Counted from the stretch's first letter, positions 10,786-24,256 are shown. The stretch is 64,000 nt of DNA from Trichaptum fuscoviolaceum (GCA_910574455.1 CAJSYZ010000005.1:5766001-5830000), one strand, 5' to 3'. Numbers and translations: made by a program. The notes: generated by a model from the sequence alone, not told the origin.

Positions 10786-13700
10786 ATGGGCTCGCCTGAG
10801 CTTGCTTCTTCATTGTTCATACCGCCTGGACTAGCTGCAATCTCAGTTGTCTATCTCGGCGTCAAATTCTGGATTTCGCATCCAGCTCGGTCCCCCGTTG
10901 CAAATGGAAAGTCGCCTGGTCATAGCAGTGATGGTGCGCAAAGGAAATACAGCACATTTTCAGAGACAATACAGAATTTTGATGGCGATACCATCATCGC
11001 TTTCCGAGTCTTAAGGCTTCTTGCTATTGCGGTACTCCTCGCACTCCAGGTATTCGACATAGCCTCAAAAGACGGCTATTCGACGAGTTATTTTCAGCTG
11101 GTGTTTCTCGTGAGTGGGATGACGCCGTAGTCATGCCAGTGTATGTTACTGACTAACAATATCCGTTGTAGACATACACAGCCGTTCTCGCTCTGCACAC
11201 TATCTTTGCGAGCGAACCACGATGGAGGGACACAATTTCCCGCCAGCTGGCCCTGCTTCTGCTCGCCGAATTTCTGATTTACAGCTTCTTGGATGTATGG
11301 CCGTATGCTACACTGTCACCTCATCCATTCGATTCGCCTTCTGATCCGGTGACGTGGACTCGGATTGTGCTTCTTTCTCTGAGTGCTGTGGTCATTCCAC
11401 TTGTTATGCCGCGGCCTTTCAGACCTCTATTCCCTGGGGTAACCGTCTTCCCTCCATTCTGAGCTCCTATAATGATTTATTTCCCGCTTTTTTAGGCAGA
11501 GCCCGGAGCAAACGAAGTCGCGTCCCTGCTATCTAGAGTAACTTATTCTTTCTTGGATAAAATCGTCTTCTACGCATGGCGCGTACCGGATATTGGTATC
11601 AACGACATGCCGCATCTTCCGCAGCGTGAGTCGGTCGAGGCATTAAACCGTCGTGGATTGAAGGTGGGTTTCCTGCGTTCACATTCAAACAAGCGTCTAA
11701 CAATATAATATTTCTTAAATACCTAAGGTATTCGACCCTGCTCTCCTCAGTAAGAAGAGGCATGCTATTTGGGGATTCTTTAACATGTGGGGTAAGACTC
11801 ACTTTGATAGTAAATGAATGACTAACTGATGACCCGGAAGGTTTCAATTACTTTATGGCCTTCTTTTGGACATTTCTAAACGTACGTTCTCCAATCTTAT
11901 TTCATGCACAATTTCTGAGATGGCGTGCATCTCAAGGCTTTGTCGGAATTCATTGGAGTCCTTGGGACGAAAAATCTACTGGCGTAAGTATCAATTTTAA
12001 TGCATTGCGTAGCAATAAACTTGAACAGAAAATTAGTTACCTTGAGACGGGTGTTTCGGCGTATGACTTGCAACCCTGGGTGTGGATCATCTTGCTTGGA
12101 TTTGGACCTTTCATCTCTGCGTGTATTTTGACGCAATTCCTTTACGTTGGGGTATAGTTTGATTCCTTCCATATATTGAGCGGACTATTTTCTGACCACA
12201 GAATATTCGTAGACTCGGATTGACATCGAAAACCAGAGCTTCATCAGCTATCTCGTCTTTCACCACTCAGTCCGCATCCGCCTAAAAAGCGACATCTTGG
12301 ACGAGAAGGACGAGAAGAAGGACAAAAACATCAGCTCCAGTGAGACAAGCACACATGCCTCATCCACCCCGGTTGCCACAGACGTCGAGTCTGTGCACGG
12401 AGATGGTGCTGAATCGGTTTCTGGTGAATCTATCGCTACGTCTGAGCCGGTGCCCGAAGGAGGACACGTGAAAGAGAAGACAGGTGCCTTGGTTGGCAAG
12501 ATTAACAACCTTGTTACCACGGATTTATCAATCATCGAAGACTCGTATCGCGTAGTTGAAATTCGTTCGTATTCGCATATTTCTCTCTGCGAGTACCCCA
12601 ACTCATCTCATTTCCTCCTTGCGCGTTGATAGCCTCAATGGCACTACAGATTGTCATCTCCGTCATTGTGCTCTATTCGCTTCTAGGATGGAGGCAAGTG
12701 CCATGTTTGCGACTTTGTCCAAGCGGCATCTGACTCTTTCTCTCAGTGCCTTGATAGGCTTCGGAATCATGGCCCTCCTAACACCAGTCCCTGCATATGT
12801 TGGACAGCTTATGGCGAGCGTGCAGAGAGAGAAAATGAAGGCGGTCAGTCCTCTCTTGGTGACGTTTCCCGACACTCACCATGTCTCTTGTATAACAGAC
12901 AGATAAACGTGTTGAAGCTGTGACCCAAAGTACGCTGAAGATGCTACAATCTACATCACAGTTGCTCACTATCACTGCATTTGAACAGGCCTGAATATAC
13001 TCCGAATGCTCAAGATCTTTGCTTGGGAAGCCTATATGCTCAAGGAGCTCGCACAGCGCCGCATTGACGAACTGAAGCAGATGCGAAAGGGAAGGCTTCT
13101 CGAAATCGCCATGAACGGCACCAATTCAGTCCTCCCTCTCATTGCGAAAATCACGACGTACTCTGTCTATGTAAGCTTGCGGATTTTAAATCCAATGAAT
13201 GTGCAACTGACTATTTGAAAGGCTCTTGTGGCTAAAGGGGACCTTTCCGGTGAGCTTTCACGCATGATAACGAAGTATCACCTTATCTGACCGTTGCCTT
13301 CAAGCGTCTCGCATGTTCTCTTCATTGATGGTACGTTCATTTCCGCTTCGCTGTCACGTTTACCATTCATTTTTTGCCGCAGGTCTTCTCGATGCTTGAG
13401 GAACAGCTATTTCAGGTTATGTACAGTATTCCGCAAATTATCAAAGGTAATGATCTCCTCATGCTTAGAACGCATTTCTTTTGACAATTCCAAATCAAAC
13501 AGCGAAAGTATCATATGATCGCTACACGGAATTCTTGAACAACGTAGGTGATATGCGTGTCGTCTACCGTCATGACTCTTCTGACCAGATCTTACGTCAG
13601 ACTGAACTCCTGGAGAGCGAGAAGGCAAAAACTGATCCATCAACAGCCATTGCCCTTGCGGAATGTAACAAAGATGCAATCGGATTTAGTGACTGCTCGT

Positions 13701-16700
13701 TCTCATGGGACTCATTCGAGCAAACAGAGGCATCTGCCCGGCATACGCGCAAAGCTTTCCGCCTCCGTTTTGATGGTGAAGTCTTGTTTGAACGTGGCAA
13801 AATAAATATCATCGTTGGCCCGACAGCGTCCGGCAAGGTCAGAGAGCCCTTTCAGTACTACTGACTTTTTGTTTGAAGAAGCTGATCCGCTTTCAGACGT
13901 CTGTACTAATGGCCTTGTTGGGCGAGATGTATTATAAGGCGCATGGTATCAGATCTTGGTACAACTTGCCGAGAGACGGTGGAATTGCCTATGCAGCTCA
14001 AGAGTCTTGGGTGCTGAATGAAACGATCAGGGTATGCAGGGTTCTATCCAATGGGTTTTCCGGTTTCTTACTCCGGTGTTAGGAGAACATACTCTTTGGC
14101 GAGCCATACGACGAGGAGCGATATAAAACCAGTAGGTTTCTTCGACTTCTCTTCCAATCGAAATATTGATCAGGCGTCGAACAGCTCTTAACCACTGTGC
14201 CCTGGAACGTGACTTGAGCCTTTGGGAGGCGGGGGATCTGACCGAAGTCGGGGAGAAAGGATTAACTCTCAGGTATGTTTCATTCTGGTATCTCAAAGCA
14301 TTTCCCTGATTTGTTAATTTGCATTTCCCGACAGTGGTGGCCAAAAGGCACGTGTGACTTTGGCTAGGGCGCTGTACTCGCATGCTTCTATAATTCTGCT
14401 CGACGATGTGCTTGCTGCCCTAGATGTTCACACTGCGAAGTGGATTGTGGATAAGGCACTTCGCGGAGATCTCGTGAAAGGCCGGACAGTAATACTTGTC
14501 ACGCATAATATTGCCTTAGCAGCTCCTATCGCCAGCTTTGTCGTCCTGCTGGGGAGACACGGCACTGTCTCTGCTACTGGTACCGTCTCTGAAGTCCTCA
14601 AAAAGGACTCACATCTCCGAGCTCAATTGGAAAAGGCGCGTGAAGAGGAGGAAGAAGATATAGATATAAAAGCTGAAGAAGCCGGCAAGGGAGATGATGA
14701 GGCAACGAAACAGGCATCTGGCAAACTCGTCGTTGCGGAGGAGAAGGCTATAGGTCGAGTGGAGCTTGCTGCCTTCATGCTATACGTCAAGGGCGTTGGC
14801 GGTCCTCTAATCTGGTCTATATTTATTGCCGCGTTGTCTGCGGCTATGGTCGTCAAGGTAGGACAGACGTGGTTTGTTGGTTACTGGTCTTCTCAATATG
14901 AAAACCATGACTCGACGGAGGTACCGGTTGTGAAGTAGGAATAAAATTTCTCTCGTGTCTATCGTCGTGAATTAACCCGTTTAACAGGTATCTCGTGATC
15001 TATGCGCTGCTCAATGTATTTTCGGAAGCATCCGATAGCCTCTCACAAGCTCTATGGGTCTTCAGGTCTCTCCGTGCATCCCGTATCATCCATTCCCAGC
15101 TTTTAGAGAGCGTCTTCTCAGCTACGTTCCGATGGTTGGACATCACACCCGTGGGACGAATCGTTGCTCGATGCACGCAGGACATCGCCAGCATTGATAG
15201 CCAGTTTGAGGCATTCGCATACATGCTAATGCGCATGACCTTAAGCTTGGTCGTACTTTTCACGTCTGCTGTTGTCATGGCGGGATGGTTCGCATTTATT
15301 CCTGGAATGCTACTGGCGGTCCTCGGAGGTTTCCTTGGATTCGTTTACCTAAAATGCCAGCTCTGCATCCGTAGGGAGATGAGCAATGCGAAAGCCCCTG
15401 TCATGAGTCAGATTGGAACGGCGTTGAGCGGTCTGCGTGAGTAATGTCCTAACTTCGTCTTATAAAACAATGGTGACAATGGATTCCAGCTTCCATCCGT
15501 GCCTATGGCGCTCAGGAACTCTTTAGTTCTCGTTTGAAGTCGAGAATAGACACACTGTCCAGGGCTTCTTACACCTTCTATGACATCAATCGATGGATCG
15601 CTGTGCGCATCGACACGTTGAGTGGTATATTCGCTGCCAGTGTTTCGGCTTATCTGGTATATGGAGGCAAAGTCTCTGCGGGAGCCGCTGGTTTCACAAT
15701 TTCCGTTGTCTTGGGATTCTCTAGACAGATGATCTGGTGGGTTAGGATATACAATCTTCTTGAAATACAAGGTAAAGCATTTACTATGCGGTGTAGTCAG
15801 ACGTATCCTGACTCGATTTTTGATAAAACTCTACCTAATAGCAAATAGGTATGTGTTGTTGGTTGACGCGCAGATATGTCTTCTCATACCAACCATTTGT
15901 TCAGTTTGGAGAGGGTTCTTGGTTTCCTACGTATCGACCACGAGCCGCAGCCGTCTAATGACGGCTTACCCCCAGCTTATTGGCCAGGCAGTGGCTCCCT
16001 CCGGGTGGAAAACCTGTCTGCACGATACTCTGATGGTAGGTATTTGTTGCGATTCTAAATTCAGGAGCCTGATTTGCAATCGACGTAGATTCTCCTGAGG
16101 TTCTGAAAGACATCAGTTTCGAAATTTCTCCTGGAGAACGTGTGGGAGTCGGTTAGTATCTCTTTGTAGTAACGCCTATTTATTAACTTACACCTCCTTT
16201 TTCGTAGTGGGCCGGACGGGAGCTGGTTCGTATTCTGTATGATAAGTCTCTAACAATGCATACTGAAGTGCGGTATGTAGGAAAGTCATCTGTGGCATTG
16301 GCGCTACTACGAGCGATCAAAACCTCGGGCAAAGTGTATTATGACAATTTGGCCACAGACCAGATTAACCTCGATGCTCTAAGGTCAAGTATCACGCTAA
16401 TCCCCCAGCAACCCGAGCTCATCCACGGTTCATTGCGCACGAACTTGGATCCCTTCGGACAGCATGAAGATGCCGAGCTGAACGATGCCTTGCGCGTGGC
16501 CGGTCTCTTCGATATCCGTGATACCATCGCCGCCCCGACGGCTACAAACGACGTGGCGCAAAATGGCACCAGTGGGGAAACCCCAGAACATCAAGGCGAG
16601 GGTGAGGCTGAGTCGAAGATTGGATTGGATACTATGGTGGAGAGTGGCGGCAGTAACTTCTCCTTGGGACAGCGACAAATCATTGCGCTCGCTCGTGCAA

Positions 16701-17108
16701 TTGTCCGCAGAAGCAAGCTCCTGATCTTGGATGAAGCCACTGCCGCTATTGGTGAGTTGCTTGCCAGAAAGAAGGACTTGCGCTGACTCTTCGTAGACTA
16801 CGATACAGATTCGGCTATCCAAAAGACACTGCGCACCGAGTTCAGCAAGGACACGACATTCATCACTATCGCACATCGCTTGCAGACTATCATGGACTAC
16901 GACAAGATTGTATGTATCGCCACTCTATCTTCAGATCGTCATCTGACTATGTTAACAGATGGTTCTGGACGCCGGGAAACTGGTTGAATTTGACACACCT
17001 AAAAATCTTCTTGGAAAGGAGAAGGGCTTCCTGCGTGCTCTCGTAGATGAGAGTGAGGATAAGGAGATGCTCATTGAACTTGCTAATAATAAGGTCGCTT
17101 CTGAATGA
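10786..17108 (+). CDS. ABCC (MRP-type) ABC transporter, copy 2
   Basis: Paralog of the gene at 1647 with the same exon layout and domain order. NBD1 has GPTASGK (intron follows), signature LSGGQ and IILLDDV. TMD2 has [13 protein letters not shown]2 has [25 protein letters not shown] and TIAHRL. The charged linker at 12300-12480 is shorter and diverged, and introns differ from copy 1 up to about 16282. After that, exons and introns are almost identical to copy 1 until ~17071. The C-terminus is four residues longer (…NNKVASE), with TGA at 17106-17108. It should be an integral-membrane exporter like its sister. No stop or frameshift was seen after splicing. The many short exons were placed by comparison with copy 1, so a few boundaries could be off by some bases. 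Confidence 0.9.
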
Positions 17109-17626
17109 GGAACTCAGTAGAAAAGAATGGGTTATAAATCTGGATTCGTTGAGGGAAACACTCATTACACGAGACGGAAGTTAGGCAAGCGTATATAGTA
17201 CAATTGAGATTAGTACAAGAAAACGAAAGCTCTAGTTCTAACTATTTCTTCGAATTCATACCGTGTCTAAATGCATGAGCACTCAGAATGAGAATTAAAT
17301 TATGAACAAGTTATGTACTAAGAGCAACAATTTGCAAAAACGTGTTATTAAATGAATTGTCATAAGATGCTTGGTGAAAAAGATTAATTTGTTAGATTGA
17401 TAGTTTATATCTCCAATGCAGAGAACAGGAGGAAAAGACTCAAACTTTACATTTGCCTTACGCCTTCGCTTTTCCCCAACCGTGGAAAATTGGATAGGTG
17501 ACTGGAATATGCAAAAAAGGTGTAACATTACTTCATTTCACACTTAATCATTTTTGATATGAATAAATGAATATAATTCATACAGTCTTAACTTTTTGCC
17601 AGTTAAATTATACATTAACTACATTT
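17109..17626. other. AT-rich intergenic stretch
   Basis: A convergent 3' flank between ABC copy 2 and the mucin-like gene. It is AT-rich, with only short open frames that lack codon structure. No repeat or RNA gene is recognised. Confidence 0.5.
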
Positions 17627-20600
17627 CTACGAAGTCATCACAGTGATAGTTGTCGTCTCCGTATTTCCCGCCTCCGTGTCAGTAACCGTTGACGCAGGCT
17701 CAGTTACAGTGCTCTGAGATGCTGTCACGAATACAACAGTAGTTGTACCCGTCTCAGTAACAGTATTGGTCGATCCCGTCTCTGTTACCTCCACTGTACT
17801 GGTAACGGTACCGGTGAGAGTTGTGGTGGCTACAGTGGTGTGAGAGGTGACTGTTACTGTCTCCGTCACCGTTACTGTTCCGGAAAGTGTCTGCGAAGAC
17901 GGAACGCCAGTGGAAGTATCAGAGCTAGAATCCGTTGTTGCGATTGAACTTGTCGAATCAGTCGGCGTTGACGGATCTGTTGTCGTAGATGTGGTCGAAT
18001 CTGTAGTAATGACTGTTGTATCTGATGACGTGGAGGAAGAGGTATCCGTTGTATCAGAGGTGGTTGCTGTGTCTGTTGTTTCAGTATCCGTAGCGGTTGA
18101 CGTAGTTGGCTCTGACGAATCAGTCGACGTGGCAGATTCTGTCGTATCGGTCGACGTGGACGAGTCTGTTGTGTCGGTCGGGGTTGAAGAATCTGTCGTA
18201 TCAGATGTGGTCGCTGGTGTGTCTGAAGATGTGGTAGTAGTAGAATCCGTAGTATCTGGGGAGAGAAACGAGTTAGTGGGTTACTATCATTCAATGTGGT
18301 CGAGGACTAACCTGTCATCGATGTCGTGTCAGAAGTATCAGTGGACGTAGACGTCGTCGTATCTGAAGTATCAGTCATCGTATCTGTTGTCGTAGTCGTA
18401 TCCGACGTAGTGGACGTATCAGTATCAGTAGGTGTAGAAGAGTCTGTCGTGTCTGACGGCGTTGAGGAGTCAGTTGAATCTGTGGCCGTAGAGGAATCGG
18501 TGGAATCCGTCGTTGTCACAGTAGTCGTGTCGGTAGGCGTGGACGAATCAGTCGCATCCGTCGACGAAGACGTAGTGTCGCTGTCAGTGTCTGTAGACGT
18601 AGACGATTCAGTTGTGTCAGTAGAAGACGTCGATGTTGATAAGTCGGTAGTTGAAGTATCAGTGGATTCTGTGGTCGTGTCCGTTACCGTGGATGTGTCC
18701 GAAGGTGTAGACGAATCTGTAGTTGTCGACGAGTCCGAAGTATCGGTGGTGCTGTCTGTTGTTGTTGTATCCGTCGGGGTAGACGAGTCCGAAGTATCAG
18801 TGTCTGAAGATGTAGAAGGATCGGTAGACGAGGCATCTGTTGTCGACGTCACTGATCCTACAGTAGTGGTAGAAGATGTATCAGGTGAATCCGTTGTCGT
18901 CACTGAAGTTGTGTCCGAGGGTGTCGATGAATCTGTGGAAGAAGTATCGGTAGTATCAATATCCGTGGACGTGGATGAATCGGTGGAATCATCAGTAGAC
19001 GTCGATGAGTCTGTAGTGTCTGTAGGCGTAGAGCTATCGGTTGTGTCGTCTGTGGTAGTAACAGTCACGGTAGATGTGTCCGTAGGAGGCGACGAATCGG
19101 TTGAATCGTCAGTGGAAGTGGTGGTATCAGTAGAATCATCGGTAGATGTTGACGGGTCCGATGTGTCTGTGGGCGTTGAACTGTCGGTAGTACCGTCCGT
19201 GGTTGTTACTGTCACTGTGGTCGTGTCCGTAGGCGTCGCCGAATCGGTGGAATCATCCGTGGACGTTGTATCCGAAGTGTCTGTAGGCGTGGAGCTATCT
19301 GATGTATCGTCAGAAGTTGTAACGGTCACAGTGGTTGTATCTGTAGGCGTCGATGAATCAGTGGAATCATCCGTGGACGTCGAGGGATCGGTGGAGTCAT
19401 CCGTGGACGTCGAGGGATCGGAAGATTCATCCGTGGACGTCGAGGGGTCGCTCGAGTCAGTGGTCGTAACCGTTACAGTTTCCGTGGATGTCGAAGGATC
19501 GGAGGAGTCATCTGTGGACGTGGAGGGATCGCTCGAGTCATCCGTGGACGTGGAGGGATCACTCGAGTCATCCGTGGACGTGGAGGGATCACTCGAGTCA
19601 TCCGTGGACGTCGAGGGATCGCTCGAATCAGTGGTCGTAACCGTTACAGTTTCCGTTGATGTCGAGGGATCGGAGGAATCATCTGTGGACGTCGAGGGAT
19701 CGGAAGAGTCATCTGTGGACGTGGAGGGATCACTCGAGTCATCCGTGGACGTCGAGGGATCGCTCGAATCAGTGGTCGTAACCGTTACAGTTTCCGTTGA
19801 TGTCGAGGGATCGGAGGAATCATCTGTGGACGTCGAGGGATCGGAAGAGTCATCTGTGGACGTGGAGGGATCGCTCGAGTCAGTAGTCGTAACCGTTACA
19901 GTTTCCGTGGATGTCGAAGGATCGGAGGAGTCATCTGTGGACGTGGAGGGATCGCTCGAGTCATCTGTGGACGTGGAGGGATCACTCAAGTCATCCGTGG
20001 ACGTCGAAGGATCGCTCGAGTCAGTGGTCGTAACTGTTACAGTTTCCGTGGATGTCGAGGGGTCGGAGGAGTCATCTGTGGACGTCGAGGGGTCCGAAGA
20101 GTCATCCGTGGACGTGGAGGGATCGCTCGAGTCAGTAGTCGTAACCGTTACAGTTTCCGTGGATGTCGAAGGATCGGAGGAGTCATCTGTGGACGTGGAG
20201 GGATCGCTCGAGTCATCTGTGGACGTGGAGGGATCACTCGAGTCATCCGTGGACGTCGAAGGATCGCTCGAGTCAGTGGTCGTAACTGTTACAGTTTCCG
20301 TGGATGTCGAGGGGTCGGAGGAGTCATCTGTGGACGTCGAGGGGTCCGAAGAGTCATCCGTGGACGTGGAGGGATCACTCGAGTCATCCGTGGTCGTAAC
20401 CGTTACAGTTTCCGTTGATGTCGAGGGATCGGAGGAATCATCTGTGGACGTCGAGGGATCGGAAGAGTCATCCGTAGACGTCGAGGGATCGCTCGAGTCA
20501 GTGGTCGTAACCGTTACAGTCTCCGTTGATGTCGAGGGATCGGAGGGATCATCTGTGGACGTCGAGGGATCGCTTGAGTCTGTAACAGTGTCTGTGACTG

Positions 20601-20904
20601 TAGTTGTGCCGGAGTCCGATGAGTTGGAAGAATCTGTCGACTCAGCACCGCTACCATCCGAATCAGAAGGCGAGGGATCATCGTCGGCTATTTCCCAAGA
20701 AGATTGAGTGAAACTTTTCCGAAACTAAAGCAAAGACAACGTACGAGATCTGGCGTACAGGTACGCAGAGTCTGAGGAAGCTTCATACTTTCCTCGCGCC
20801 CATAGGGCGTTGCGCCTCGCCCTTGGAGCCGCCTCAGCAACGGGGGCTGCGAGGGTGCAGGCTAAAACAGCAATAGAGAGTAATCGTCCGTTGATGAACT
20901 TCAT
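17627..20904 (-). CDS. Secreted mucin-like Ser/Thr/Asp repeat protein
   Basis: Three exons (20745-20904, 18312-20687, 17627-18255) join in frame to a 1054-residue protein. The ATG at 20904 opens a signal peptide (MKFINGRLLSIAVLACTLAA) with likely cleavage near Ala 23. Exon 2 is dominated by a 10-residue, 30-bp repeat of the form DPSTSTDDSS, interrupted by ETVTVTTTDSS modules; nearer the C-terminus it grades into looser Thr/Ser/Asp repeats. There are no internal hydrophobic segments and no GPI-attachment tail; the protein ends MTS. Secretion, heavy O-mannosylation and a cell-wall or extracellular role are expected from composition. No catalytic domain is present, and adhesin function is only a guess. 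The repeat is open on both strands, producing a 793-residue antisense frame that is not a gene. Repeat number probably varies between strains. Confidence 0.8.
18312..20600. repeat. Coding minisatellite inside the mucin-like gene
   Basis: Tandem 30-bp units (plus-strand form GTGGACGTGGAGGGATC…) are separated at intervals by a 33-36 bp unit containing GTAACCGTTACAG. The order near 19480-20560 is blocks of two to four 30-bp units, then one spacer unit. Neighbouring blocks such as ~19900-20040 and ~20140-20280 are almost identical, so whole higher-order blocks have been duplicated. Confidence 0.85.
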
Positions 20905-22113
20905 GGTCGTTTATGTCGTAAAAGTTCGTGCAGAGTAAGAAGCAATGGGGAGAAAGGGAGAGAGAAAAGAAATTGGGATAAGGGGAAAGCTAACTGCTGC
21001 ATGTTCTTATTAAAAACAGAGTCGGCGTGCCAATGTTTTGGCCTCTGGAGGTGAGTGAGTCTTCCGCAACGTGCGTGCCAATGGGGGACAAGGCGGGTAC
21101 TGAGCTTTGAGACATGAGACAGGAATCTACGACTCGTCAACTCCAACTATCCAGCAGGAATGTCTTAGGTCGACGAGGCGGTCTCGGTTACTTTGACAGC
21201 TTGTGACAGCATTTGGGATTTGAACCAGTGGCTAGACCGACAATGACACTAAGAATTGCGATCGAATGAGACATGCAGATATCGAAAAAGGTTTGTATCC
21301 GTAATTTCCTCCTTGGAGGCAGAGATGCTCATTGGAGTACGGGAAAGAGTGAGCTAGCCGAGACATAGCTTCCGCAAGACAGAGTCGCCATAGTTTGTGC
21401 AGCTACAGTTGCTTGTTCAAGCAGAGTCCACATCAGAGCACGGCGATCCATTCATATTCATTGTATGACCCAGAGATTATTGATGGAATGCGAAGAAATT
21501 TTGCCAGGCGATGGGAAGAGCCTGAGGGAAGATTCGGAGACACGAAGTCCTGCTTCCTGCGACACGTCCATAAAAGGCAACTTGACTTCAAGCCTGAGTT
21601 GACTTTGCCAGTGAGTCGGGATTCTCCGAGACTCATGATGATAGGGTTGAATCGGAGACCGAAACTTCAACTTGAAGTTGAACCGTCGATCACAACATTC
21701 AAGCTCAGCGTGATTAGTAGTACCGAATTTAAGTTCGAGTCTAACTTTAGATTTTCCACCAACTTGAAGTTCAACCCACCAACACTCGCCAGCCAACTTC
21801 TACATCTGCTAATATATGGCTCGATGTCTTGAAGCCATCAAGAAAATGAAGATTGTCACCATCTGATGACGATGAAGCATTCAAGTTGCGATATTCCAGA
21901 AGGGAAGACATGCCGCTGCGGAAGCAAATACGGATAATGTGAGGTCTCTGCTTAACATTCCAGCAATGAAAACATCTCGGTGACCAGATATCTCTTGAGG
22001 CAGAATAATTTATCTATCGAACTCGGTTATGATAGGTCCGCTATCAATGGATCCCATTCATCTTTGAAATTAGCTCACTTGTTAACAAATATCACCGAAC
22101 TGAATTAGCTTCC
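20905..22113. other. Upstream flank of mucin-like gene and gene-poor stretch
   Basis: About 1.2 kb without a supported gene. Positions 21590-21790 are rich in the short motifs AACTTGAAGTT and TTCAAGTT, which recur at other noncoding places in the window. The 145-residue plus-strand frame at 21395 follows this motif repetition and looks non-coding. Confidence 0.45.
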
Positions 22114-22852
22114 CATCCTCCTTCCCAGGGTATCCCTGGCCCCTCCGGACCTCACGCCACATGTAGTTACTGAATTTGTGTATGAGACAAATAAACCAAA
22201 CTTTGAAACTACAATGAACCAAACAAACCTACGGGGCCAGGGATACCCTGGCAAAAAATTCTTTGTAAGCAATCCCGGAGCGTTTGTGCTCACCGTGCGG
22301 AAAGCCCCGCCCGTCGTGCGTCGTTCACCCAAAGAGGAAATAGACCGCCATTCATTGAAAACATAATGAAAACATGCTCTTATTTTGCAGAGGCTTTAAT
22401 GTGTTTACATGTTTCAGGCTAGATACTAGTTATTTACCATAAATGGACATAATATTCAAGGCATATAACATGTTGTTGTAGCAAATTAGTGCATACAATG
22501 TATGCACCTGGATATTTCTATTTGGATGAGCAACTTTCATCATAAATGCTCAAATGAGTGCTTCTTATATCTCTCATGCTTTATTAGAGATAAAACAAGT
22601 TTAAATTCAAGTTTCCGAGGCTACCACTGTTCAATGGCGGCCTCATTCCTGTTTAGGAGGAACGACGCGCGACGAGCGGGGCTTTCCGTGCAGTGAGCGC
22701 GACGCTCCGGTCTTGCTTACAAAGAATTTTTTGCCAGGGTATCCCTGGCCCCGTAAGTTTCAGAGTTGGGTCTATTTGTTCCATACACTAATTTAGTAAC
22801 TACATGTGGCGTGAGGTCCGGAGGGGCCAGGGATACCCTGGGAAGGAGGATG
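22114..22852. mobile_element. Non-autonomous DNA element with ~220-bp terminal inverted repeats
   Basis: The left arm (22114 to ~22358) and right arm (~22628 to 22852) are inverted copies with scattered mismatches and small indels. The ends read CATCCTCCTTCCCAGGG and its complement. Within each arm the near-palindrome CCAGGGTATCCCTGG occurs twice, in opposite orientation. The ~270 bp centre is AT-rich and non-coding. TTAGC occurs next to both ends, but with a 4-bp gap on the left, so a target duplication is not established. The superfamily is unknown. Confidence 0.7.
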
Positions 22853-24256
22853 TTAGCGATTGACGCCTTTTTGGCACAGCCATCAGATCCAGTACGTCTA
22901 CGTCTTGCAGGAGCTTGACCTCTCCTTCTCTCTTCTTCTCATAAAACGACGTCTCATTTGAATAGATAGATTGTTTTCAAGGCATTCGAGGAACAATCAA
23001 TACCTTGAAGTGTGATTTCCCTTCTCGGTTGTCTTTCCGCTCCCTCAAAATCGACGATCCAGGCTTTTGTGCTCGACTTTCTCTAAACGAACGAGCAATT
23101 GCAACGACGATGTCAGACATCGTACAACAGATCGACGCTAGCGCAAGCGAAGCTTCAATGGAGCCTATTTCTGGGACTATATTGAAGAGTGCGCTCATTG
23201 CCACTTGGCCGCGCTATAGTATACATCAGTCGCCTCCTTAGCCTTTCAGGTAAGTTCTGTGTTTTAAGTACCAAATTTATTGTTAAAATTCTCGCAGGTT
23301 CTACGACTGTTTCTTAACCCCTGATGACAAGGTACTTGGTTACGGTCTTTTTACCCTGACACTGGCAGGCGCTTTGCATTCAAGCTAACATCTCAGATTC
23401 GTCTCTATGGTCGGAGGGCTGGGCTTTTGAACTGCTTGTATGTGCATTGACAATAACCCCAGGCATGGGAGATACTCGAGCCCGGAGGGACGCTCGTGGT
23501 TCTCCTAGATCCTATAGTTGACAAGACAAACTTGAAGTACAAACACGAACACACCAAACATGTTTTCGGTAACTTCCATGTGCCCAAGAATAGGGCACTT
23601 GGAGTGAGCTTGTATAACCACTTGACACAGCTCGTTGGTGATGGAACTGACAAGGTGTTTTCATGTCACCATCTAAAACGGTGAAAACAGCATTTCCTTC
23701 AGCCGAAACAATGTTGAGATTTTGCCGAACGGTCTTACAGGCATCCCTGATGGACTCCAGAGGTTACAGGACAACAAGCTCATTGCACTTCCGCAGGGGA
23801 CTGTACAAAATACGTTGGTAATATAATGAGGATGGCTATATGCGCTAACTTGAATTAGTATACTTACTTATGTACACTTCAAGTTGAAGTTGATTAGTCA
23901 TCTTGAATTGAATGTGTCCTACGCTATGCAACACATCGCGACATACTACATACTCACTTCTCGAAACCATGGTCCACAAGGCCACAACATCGTTGGCCAT
24001 CGAAGATGGCGCACCCTGTACAGTATCCTTGATATGCATTGTCAGTAAACCTGAAGAGAACACGCAGGGGGGTGCCTGACTCCAATTCAGCGTTATCTGA
24101 AACTCATATGGTGGAAACTTCAATAAAATCTGCGCTGATGGCCGCAACGAGAGTCTGATAAGCAGCGATCCAGGATATCTCACCATGAAAGTGCTTGCTT
24201 CCTGCCAAGCTTCCATCTGGATTCTCTGCACATTTTAAAGGATCGACAAGATCGAC
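22853..24256. other. Gene-poor stretch with possible decayed gene
   Basis: Short open frames occur on the plus strand at 23005-23241 (contains MSDIVQQIDASASEAS) and 23496-23684 (contains VLLDPIVDKTNLKYKHEH). The stretch between them has candidate exons (FYDCFLTPDD near 23300). I could not join these into one frame and recognise no family, so this may be a degraded or mis-split gene. Nothing else is supported. Confidence 0.3.

Noticed and set aside
18326..20707. 793-residue plus-strand open frame rich in Val/Glu/Ser
   Set aside because: It is the antisense of the in-frame 30-bp repeat of the mucin-like gene. The minus strand has a signal peptide, two well-bordered introns and a sensible protein; the plus strand has none of these.
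21185..21235. tRNA-like T-arm (minus-strand GGTTCAAATCCC)
   Set aside because: No matching A-box, anticodon arm or acceptor stem lies at the right distance.
22100..22860. CRISPR-like or phage-like repeat array
   Set aside because: The repeats are inverted arms of one eukaryotic element, not regularly spaced direct repeats, and the whole window is fungal.
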